64,000 bases of DNA. Source: Thermoproteota archaeon (GTDB lineage: Archaea; Thermoproteota; Nitrososphaeria; Nitrososphaerales; Nitrosopumilaceae). The number at the start of each line of letters is the position of its first letter. Position 1 is the stretch's first letter. Below the pieces are notes generated by a model, which saw only the letters and a list, made by a program, of their open reading frames with translations, made no database searches and was not told the origin of the DNA. Where the stretch lies: the NCBI GenBank assembly GCA_003352285.1, contig QQVN01000003.1, positions 454,490 through 518,489 on the forward strand. The letters are read 5' to 3'. A program made the position numbers and the translations under genes. Of this stretch, positions 58,256 to 64,000 are shown piece after piece.

Positions 58256-60052
58256 CTAGGGTACTACCTGTAACACAACCTCAGATGTAGGACCTATAGC
58301 AAAATCTTCTGAAGGATTACCATTAGTAACCTTTCCATCAGCTAGTACATACATGATATACATCTGGGTATTTGTCACAGTAGGTGCAGTTGCAGAAAAT
58401 TGAATTGTTTTACCCTCCAAACCTGCAGGTCCACTACCATCGATAGCACTATTCAAATCACCAATTATCTGAGATGAAGTATCTGAAAACACCTGGTAAC
58501 TAGTAGTAAAGTCACCAAATCCATTGATACTAGCAGGATTTACAGTCCATCCCCTAGGTACGTTAATGATTAATCGAGAGCTAGCATCAATCTCATTTGT
58601 TGTTCCCTTTTCAAAGTCAGCTAGAACAACATTAAACGTCTGAGAAGATCCTGATAGAATTCCAGTCTTATTCACATAGATGTTACTATTTACTGTAGAA
58701 TCTGGAACAGTAGACAAGTAAACATTAACCATCGAAGTATCTGAATTTCTATTATCAAAAGATGTACTGTATCCTGCTTTTCCAAATTCGCCCACAGTAG
58801 TAAACACATCAACATGTACAATGACAGATTCTAGCAATGCAGAGCTTGCAACACCTCCAGGATGCACCTTTGCTAGGAAAGGAAACACAGAGTATGGTGC
58901 AATTCTTTGTGGAGTACTCAAGTTTTGCCACATTAACTGGTTATGTGATGGACACGACCAATTACTAGTAGTAGGAGCTACAGTTATTGGATTACATTTA
59001 TCAGAACCAGTCGATGCATCAAGCATCACATCTTGGCTGTTTGCCCTAGGACTAAACACCGAAATTGCAACCTTACTGACATACATCTCCTGTCCAGTTG
59101 GGTTTACAATGTTTGCACCCCATAGTGCATGTTCTGGTGCATCACCAAACGGAGATGGTATCACCATGAATATTTCAGGACGAGACAACAAGTCCTGCGT
59201 TAGAACAATTAGCTCTGATGAATCAGGTGCTTGTAGTTTTACAGAATCAGAATCATCATTGCTTTTAACAAAATATCCTGTTATTGCTTCAGTTCCTGTT
59301 GCATTACCAGAAAATGTAACAAAGGTTCCAGCAGTACCATTTACCTTAAACTTCCAGGTAAAGATAGTAGATTCAGCAGGATCTAATGTAACTGGAATAG
59401 GATTTGGCGGCAAAGGTGTTGCAACTCCAGTAGATGGTGTGATGATTAGCTGCTGTGGTGCAACATCATAAATTCTGCTTTTGCCAATGTTGGTCACATG
59501 CATTGCAAGAGTGGTATTCTGCCCAACTTTGACATCAGGTGGAATGGTGAATACTTCGGCTCGTAGTTTGTTTGCACCTCCAGCAAATAGCTCCTCAGTG
59601 TGTATTGTTCCCAGAGTGGATACAACCTTGACATCATAGGTATCAGGAATCATGTGTAACTGCTGATTTGATACGATATCTGCCCCATATCCAGGCGGAA
59701 TTACAGTATCAATTCCAGTCAGGTTGTATGCCTTTACTGGATAGTCATTTGCAGCATCAGTCTTGTTGATAATCCATAATCTAGATATCTCAACTGGATA
59801 GGTTCCCTCATTTTTTACCAAAACGCTTAGTTTGTTATCATTTAATGGATCAGTCGATACCGAAATTGAATACTGTTCTCTAATCTTTTTGATTTCATTT
59901 TTTGTAATTGATTGTTGTGAATTTATCAATTCATTTTGTGTATCTAATGCCAAAAAAACTACGGATAATGAGCTAGTCATCAATACAAGAAAGAACAATG
60001 CGCCAACTACAGTTGAGATTCCACGTCTAGGAGTCTTGTACCATTGTATCAC
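58256..60052 (-). CDS. large pilin-like protein with class III signal
   Basis: A 598-aa protein with leader KTPRRG and hydrophobic ISTVVGALFFLVLMTSSLSV, as in archaeal pilins, but with a very large beta-rich extracellular part (VSVSTDPLNDNKLSVLVKNE; VKVGQNTTLAMHVTNIGKSR; YVNKTGILSGSSQTFNVVLA). It is the last of four coupled genes, overlapping the one upstream by 4 nt. The size suggests a tip adhesin or minor pilin rather than a filament subunit. Confidence 0.78.
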   Translation of the reverse strand: MIQWYKTPRRGISTVVGALFFLVLMTSSLSVVFLALDTQNELINSQQSITKNEIKKIREQYSISVSTDPLNDNKLSVLVKNEGTYPVEISRLWIINKTDAANDYPVKAYNLTGIDTVIPPGYGADIVSNQQLHMIPDTYDVKVVSTLGTIHTEELFAGGANKLRAEVFTIPPDVKVGQNTTLAMHVTNIGKSRIYDVAPQQLIITPSTGVATPLPPNPIPVTLDPAESTIFTWKFKVNGTAGTFVTFSGNATGTEAITGYFVKSNDDSDSVKLQAPDSSELIVLTQDLLSRPEIFMVIPSPFGDAPEHALWGANIVNPTGQEMYVSKVAISVFSPRANSQDVMLDASTGSDKCNPITVAPTTSNWSCPSHNQLMWQNLSTPQRIAPYSVFPFLAKVHPGGVASSALLESVIVHVDVFTTVGEFGKAGYSTSFDNRNSDTSMVNVYLSTVPDSTVNSNIYVNKTGILSGSSQTFNVVLADFEKGTTNEIDASSRLIINVPRGWTVNPASINGFGDFTTSYQVFSDTSSQIIGDLNSAIDGSGPAGLEGKTIQFSATAPTVTNTQMYIMYVLADGKVTNGNPSEDFAIGPTSEVVLQVVP

Positions 60053-60723
60053 CGCGTGTCACCACTCAGTATGATAAATTCAGCTGGCTGGTTTGCACCA
60101 AAGTTGATATGAATTTGCAATGGACGCCATACCAAAATGTCTGGTGCAATATCACCACTTAGTTTAATCACCAATCTAACTTCTTGGTCTGGTAATAATT
60201 CATTTGATGATTGTTGTAGTAACTGTACAGTATCTGATGCCGGAATAATACTAAACTGTCCACCCAATGGATACTTGCCAGTAAAATCATCAACAGATGT
60301 CTCTAGTAATTTTCCTGATGTGTTAGGATCCCAGCTGTGTAACACATTATTTATCTGAACATTATGGATAAAGACAGGCTTTGTGTATGTGTTTTTTATT
60401 TTCAAAACAATAAAGTGAGTACCTTCATTGCTAACACTTAGTGGGATGTTATTCTCATATAATGCACATGAATCAGTACACAATTCTTGATTGAAATTAT
60501 TATCCAATTGAAGGATATTAGAAAGATTTACAGAATCCCTTGTATCATATCCTGTAAGCTTTATTGAATTTGGTGGAATATCAGAAACTGTCTTTCCAAC
60601 ATTAGTCAGATCAGAATCACTCATTATTATAGAAAGAAACAGTGCGCCAACTAGCGTCATTGCTAAAATTAACAAAGTAGTGATTACTTCTGATACTCCT
60701 CTGTGTGATGATGTCTTCATCAA
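60049..60723 (-). CDS. pilin-like protein with class III signal
   Basis: A 224-aa protein with leader KTSSHRG and hydrophobic VSEVITTLLILAMTLVGALF. The mature part is beta-rich (VLKIKNTYTKPVFIHNVQIN; EVRLVIKLSGDIAPDILVWR), with a CTDSC pair that may form a disulfide. It overlaps both neighbours by 4 nt, so the three pilin-like proteins should be made in fixed proportion. Confidence 0.78.
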   Translation of the reverse strand: MMKTSSHRGVSEVITTLLILAMTLVGALFLSIIMSDSDLTNVGKTVSDIPPNSIKLTGYDTRDSVNLSNILQLDNNFNQELCTDSCALYENNIPLSVSNEGTHFIVLKIKNTYTKPVFIHNVQINNVLHSWDPNTSGKLLETSVDDFTGKYPLGGQFSIIPASDTVQLLQQSSNELLPDQEVRLVIKLSGDIAPDILVWRPLQIHINFGANQPAEFIILSGDTR

Positions 60724-61214
60724 GTGTTAAACGGCCTCGCTATTGTATCAAAGAAATTTCCACGTCCAGTAATTATTGAGATTTTATACTCGCTGTTTGA
60801 ATAGTAAGAATCCTGCCATTCCTCTGGTGTGGCATTTGGCAAATCTGCCTTGAATGAAATATCTCCTGAATCCTTAATCATCATTAAAGAGGCCAGATTA
60901 TTTTGAGAAAATATTACCTCCTGAGTATCCATTTTTACTACGGTAATCTTGTCTACTGAGGTCTGAATCGTGCCTATATTGCGTATAGATATCGTAACAG
61001 TATCGCTTTTTGGCTCAAACCTAATGTGCTCAAATATCAAATCCTCACGTAGGGAACCTGAAGTCTCTGGACCAGTTGTGATTAATCTTTGATTCAGCTC
61101 ATTTGTTTCCCCAAGGCCCTGACTGAGAATTACTCCACCTATTGGAACTACCACTGCCAACATAAACAAGCTCCCCACAACCTGACTTATCCCCCTACTT
61201 TTCCTCATTCTCAC
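60720..61214 (-). CDS. small pilin-like protein with class III signal
   Basis: A 164-aa protein with leader MRMRKSRG and hydrophobic ISQVVGSLFMLAVVVPIGGV, then a single beta domain (IRFEPKSDTVTISIRNIGTI). The size is that of a typical minor pilin or archaellin. It overlaps the upstream zinc-rich gene by 20 nt and the next pilin-like gene by 4 nt. No cysteines in the mature part. Confidence 0.78.
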   Translation of the reverse strand: MRMRKSRGISQVVGSLFMLAVVVPIGGVILSQGLGETNELNQRLITTGPETSGSLREDLIFEHIRFEPKSDTVTISIRNIGTIQTSVDKITVVKMDTQEVIFSQNNLASLMMIKDSGDISFKADLPNATPEEWQDSYYSNSEYKISIITGRGNFFDTIARPFNT

Positions 61215-62367
61215 TCAAAACCGATAATCTTGCCTTGATAACATTTTCAGTATCAGAAATGATTTGTTCAGGATTCTCAGATGCAATCACGGACACATTA
61301 TAGCTTAATGCAATTGATTTTGCCTTGTCTGATATTGTTGCAAAGCCAATTAGTATGGCAATTGATGGTGACGTATCAAGCACTTCGATAATTTTTGAAT
61401 TGATTTCAGAGTTGTCAATCTCTTTTTCAGCTTTTTTAATAAAAATCATAATAGATTTGCCAGAATCATTTTTACCATAGATATCTACATGATGATATCT
61501 TCCACTTGTACCCTTTATGGAATAATTCTCATCTGCATTAAACCCAAACTTTGATAGTACATGTAATAGTTTCTGTTGTAATTGAATGGTATCTGAATTT
61601 GCATCATAGTTATCATCACGTAATTTGTATCCATTTACCGATATAGTTGCAGCATTACTAGTATCAAAATCATGATCATGCTTTCTACAGTATAGCTTTA
61701 CCATTACATCATCAAATTTCTCATTACAGTTATTACACTCATACCACATTGCAGGAATTCTAATCTCTTTTGAGTGGTCCTTGATTGGTTTCTTACATGA
61801 AGGACAGGATACTATCTCATTTTTTTCATCATGCTCAAATTTTCCACGCTCTGAAATGTAACCGCATCTCGTATGCTCTAGTAGATGTAATTTCTCAATA
61901 TCCATTGAAGAGCATTTTTTACAGTATAGTCTTACATTGATATTAAATGAATCAGAATGTTTCGGACATACTATAATTTTCTCATAAACAATCTTTTCTA
62001 GAATCTGTGCATTCTGTGATGATAAATTTTCTAAAAATTCTACATTATCTTCTGATTCATTAATCTCTGATAAAATTGGATATGTCACCAAGCCATTGAA
62101 AAAATCAATCTTTGGTGCAATGACTCGGTTTTTGTGTCTTTGAATGGTCTTGATTAGCTGAGAGATTTTATCGATTGGTGGCTCTGCAGTTGAAACTTCG
62201 GATGTTTTTTCTTCAGTCTTTGAATCAAGAGGCTCTGTTGCCTTTTGCCTATGCAAAAATGAGTTAATCATGGCCTGCTTTAGGGGTATTTTATCTGGTT
62301 TTAGCTCAGAATTGGCCTCTTTTTGGGTATTTTCTTCATTTTTTAGCCGATTTTTATTAAACATCAT
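61195..62367 (-). CDS. multi-zinc-ribbon protein (TackOD1-like) of a pilus locus
   Basis: A 390-aa cytoplasmic protein. Residues 1-80 are polar and disordered. Residues 130-235 hold at least three zinc knuckles: C134/H137 with C149/C152, C168 with C188/C191, and C211/C214 with C227/H230. I recall such a domain as TackOD1, a thaumarchaeal output domain described near pili and receiver genes. The C-terminal about 120 residues (LLHVLSKFGFNADENYSIKG; HHVDIYGKNDSGKSIMIFIK) look like a restriction-endonuclease-type fold. It heads the pilin operon and diverges from the pilus ATPase gene. Confidence 0.7.
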   Translation of the reverse strand: MMFNKNRLKNEENTQKEANSELKPDKIPLKQAMINSFLHRQKATEPLDSKTEEKTSEVSTAEPPIDKISQLIKTIQRHKNRVIAPKIDFFNGLVTYPILSEINESEDNVEFLENLSSQNAQILEKIVYEKIIVCPKHSDSFNINVRLYCKKCSSMDIEKLHLLEHTRCGYISERGKFEHDEKNEIVSCPSCKKPIKDHSKEIRIPAMWYECNNCNEKFDDVMVKLYCRKHDHDFDTSNAATISVNGYKLRDDNYDANSDTIQLQQKLLHVLSKFGFNADENYSIKGTSGRYHHVDIYGKNDSGKSIMIFIKKAEKEIDNSEINSKIIEVLDTSPSIAILIGFATISDKAKSIALSYNVSVIASENPEQIISDTENVIKARLSVLSENEEK

Positions 62368-62453
62368 AATTTTCCCCTCTATCCCTACCTCTAACTAGTA
62401 AATCCGAATTGGGCATAGGTATTATCGAATTTTATCGGATGTAAGACGAATGT

Positions 62454-62471
62454 TGTTCATTTGTCCGAACA
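62454..62471 (+). promoter_or_regulatory. TGTTC-N8-GAACA dyad upstream of pilus ATPase
   Basis: TGTTC ATTTGTCC GAACA has the same half-sites and 8-nt spacing as the core of the element at 44877 (TGTTC-N8-GAACA), and resembles 41600-41617 (TGTTG-N8-GCACA). It ends 34 nt before the TTG start of the ATPase gene, the same geometry as the other copies. It also lies in the promoter region of the divergent pilin operon. Confidence 0.45.
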
Positions 62472-62505
62472 ATTGTTTAAGAAAATTATTTTTGCACTAG
62501 AATCA

Positions 62506-64000
62506 TTGGAGTTTAAAATTATCAAGGATATCCTCCCCAAGGTAAAGTTAAGATCTATTCTAAATGGAAAAACAGAGTTTGATTATGTATCTAATGCAGA
62601 TTCTACAAAGCTGAATCTTGCATCCCTGCCAAAAACAGTAGAAGAAGATGTAGACCCAAGCATTCCAAAGTTTTTCTCTGTATCAAAGCTGGATTTTGAT
62701 GGTGTAGAAATACACGGTGGTGTTGTAAAAGATCCCACATCAAAGAGCGGTGTACGATACATGGTGATTCAGCCAAGATTAAGCATTCGTGATAAGAAAA
62801 ATTTTGATATTATTAGAAAATTATTGATGAGTGAATTAACAGTATCACTGCATGAAATAAAGACAAAAAAGGATGCAGAAAAACGACTCAAAAAGAAGAT
62901 TATACAATTAATTAAAAAATACAAACTAGAAATTCCGACCAAAAATCTATCAAAGATTTCATACTATGCAATTAGGGATTTTATCTATCTTGGAAAGATT
63001 GAGCCATTAATGCGAGACCACATGGTTGAAGAAGTCAGTTGTGATGGAACAGGCATTCCATTATACGTATGGCACAGAGAGTACGAGTCCATTCCAACAA
63101 ATGTTGTGTTTACTACGGATGCTGAGCTAAACAACTTTGCAAGAAAGGTATCCTACGTATGTGGAAAACATGTATCCATGGCAAATCCAATTATTGATGC
63201 ATCATTACCAGATGGTTCTAGAATTAATCTTACACTTGGACATGAAATTACAAAACGCGGTAGTACATTTACTATCAGAAGATTCAGAGCAGACCCAATT
63301 ACCATTATAGACTTGATAAAATTTGGTACAATGAATTCAGATATTGCAGCATATCTTTGGTATATTGCAGAAAAAAATTCTACAATGCTAGTAGCTGGTG
63401 GAACTGCCAGTGGAAAGACGACAGCACTAAACGCACTAGCATCATTTATCCGTCCTGGACAGAAAATAGTCAGTATAGAGGATACCCAGGAGCTAAACTT
63501 GCCTCATGAAAACTGGATTCCTGCTGTATCAAGACAGAACTTTACAGATGGACAAATCGGTGAGATTAACCAGTATGATTTGCTCAGAGCAGCACTCAGA
63601 CAAAGACCAGATATTATCATCGTAGGGGAAACAAGAGGACGAGAGGCATACACGCTATTTCAGGCAATGGCTACAGGTCACGGTGGCTTCTCATCAATAC
63701 ATGCAGATTCAGTTGAGGCAACACTGACAAGATTGGCATCATCTCCAATGGATATTCCTAAACCATTAATTGCAAACACATTAGACCTTATCACATTACA
63801 GCTAAAAATTCGCGTCAAGGACAAATCAGTTAGAAGAATTATTCAGATTTCTGAAATTGCAGGACTAGATGAGGAAACAAACGAAATCAAAACACATGAG
63901 ATATTCAAGTGGAATCCTAACCAAGACATTCACCAGTATGCAGGAAATAGTGTTGTCCTAGAAAAGATCAAGGATAGAACAGGTGAAAGTGATGAAGAGA
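62506..64000 (+). CDS. type II/IV secretion (pilus assembly) ATPase, partial
   Basis: About 498 codons are visible and the gene runs off the right edge. It is a TadA/VirB11-type hexameric ATPase that powers pilus or archaellum assembly: Walker A LVAGGTASGKTT, the Asp box VSIEDTQELNLP, Walker B DIIIVGETRGREA, and the His box TGHGGFSSIHADS. The N-terminal domain begins LEFKIIKDILPKVKLRSILN from a TTG at 62506; the frame is open farther upstream, with other TTGs at 62461 and 62473. It diverges from the pilin operon, and a membrane platform gene is expected downstream. Confidence 0.88.
   Translation, partial: MEFKIIKDILPKVKLRSILNGKTEFDYVSNADSTKLNLASLPKTVEEDVDPSIPKFFSVSKLDFDGVEIHGGVVKDPTSKSGVRYMVIQPRLSIRDKKNFDIIRKLLMSELTVSLHEIKTKKDAEKRLKKKIIQLIKKYKLEIPTKNLSKISYYAIRDFIYLGKIEPLMRDHMVEEVSCDGTGIPLYVWHREYESIPTNVVFTTDAELNNFARKVSYVCGKHVSMANPIIDASLPDGSRINLTLGHEITKRGSTFTIRRFRADPITIIDLIKFGTMNSDIAAYLWYIAEKNSTMLVAGGTASGKTTALNALASFIRPGQKIVSIEDTQELNLPHENWIPAVSRQNFTDGQIGEINQYDLLRAALRQRPDIIIVGETRGREAYTLFQAMATGHGGFSSIHADSVEATLTRLASSPMDIPKPLIANTLDLITLQLKIRVKDKSVRRIIQISEIAGLDEETNEIKTHEIFKWNPNQDIHQYAGNSVVLEKIKDRTGESDEE

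Noticed and set aside
1-64000. CRISPR arrays, rRNA operons, insertion sequences, prophage
   Set aside because: No regularly spaced repeats, rRNA-like stretches, transposase or integrase motifs, or phage structural genes were seen; the HTH gene at 47493 has no phage neighbours.

Overview
The window reads as a low-GC chromosome segment of an ammonia-oxidising archaeon of the Nitrososphaerota (Thaumarchaeota), most likely of the Nitrosopumilus/Nitrosarchaeum group. The evidence is PurP in place of bacterial PurH, an archaeal-type AspRS in one operon with gatCAB, several TrmB-family regulators, class III prepilin signal peptides, a PEF-type C-terminal sorting signal, a zinc-rich protein of the type I recall as TackOD1, and a tRNA with an encoded CCA. 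No rRNA, CRISPR array, integrase or intact insertion sequence was seen. The taxonomic call is inference; no database was searched.

Layout. 1-9.5 kb: a partial CNNM transporter, threonine synthase, a run of small lineage-specific genes, and a thiolase/DUF35/F420-type oxidoreductase operon. 9.5-18.5 kb: TrmB regulators, DedA, a soluble histidine kinase, a prepilin peptidase, purK and purE, and threonine dehydratase. 18.5-28 kb: a structured inverted repeat, a class III adenylate cyclase, stand-alone AsnC-type domains, tRNA-Phe(GAA), cobalamin adenosyltransferase, an HD hydrolase, a LOR/SDH-type enzyme and an orphan response regulator. 28-41 kb: a coiled-coil protein, an aminotransferase, an acyl-CoA synthetase, the aspS-gatC-gatA-gatB operon, a zinc-finger/NDH-2-like fusion and purP. 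41-51 kb: a surface block (PEF-anchored protein, pilin, 852-aa and 424-aa secreted proteins), RlmN, DUF72 and a secreted metalloprotease. 51-58 kb: a 932-aa fusion of a proteasome-like Ntn domain, beta-rich domains and a cupredoxin; a trio of exported proteins including two nucleases; and a pseudogene. 58-64 kb: three translationally coupled pilin-like genes, the zinc-rich protein, and the start of a divergent type II/IV secretion ATPase.

How the genes fit together. purK, purE and purP serve de novo purine synthesis. AspRS plus GatCAB suggests Asn-tRNA is made by transamidation. The prepilin peptidase at 12.7 kb could process the four pilin-like proteins at 41.7 and 58-61 kb, and the ATPase could power their assembly. 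Cobalamin adenosyltransferase, the thiolase and the acyl-CoA synthetase are compatible with 3-hydroxypropionate/4-hydroxybutyrate carbon fixation, but that is not shown here.

The most unusual items are: the 932-aa protein, whose N-terminus matches the Thr1/Asp17/Gly47 spacing of proteasome beta/HslV subunits and whose C-terminus is a blue-copper domain; a conserved dyad element just upstream of the pilin, secreted-protein and pilus-ATPase genes; the exported SNase/HNH/Cys-rich cluster; and at least eight micro-genes (34-58 aa) for Cys/His-rich proteins, all too short for ordinary gene calling.
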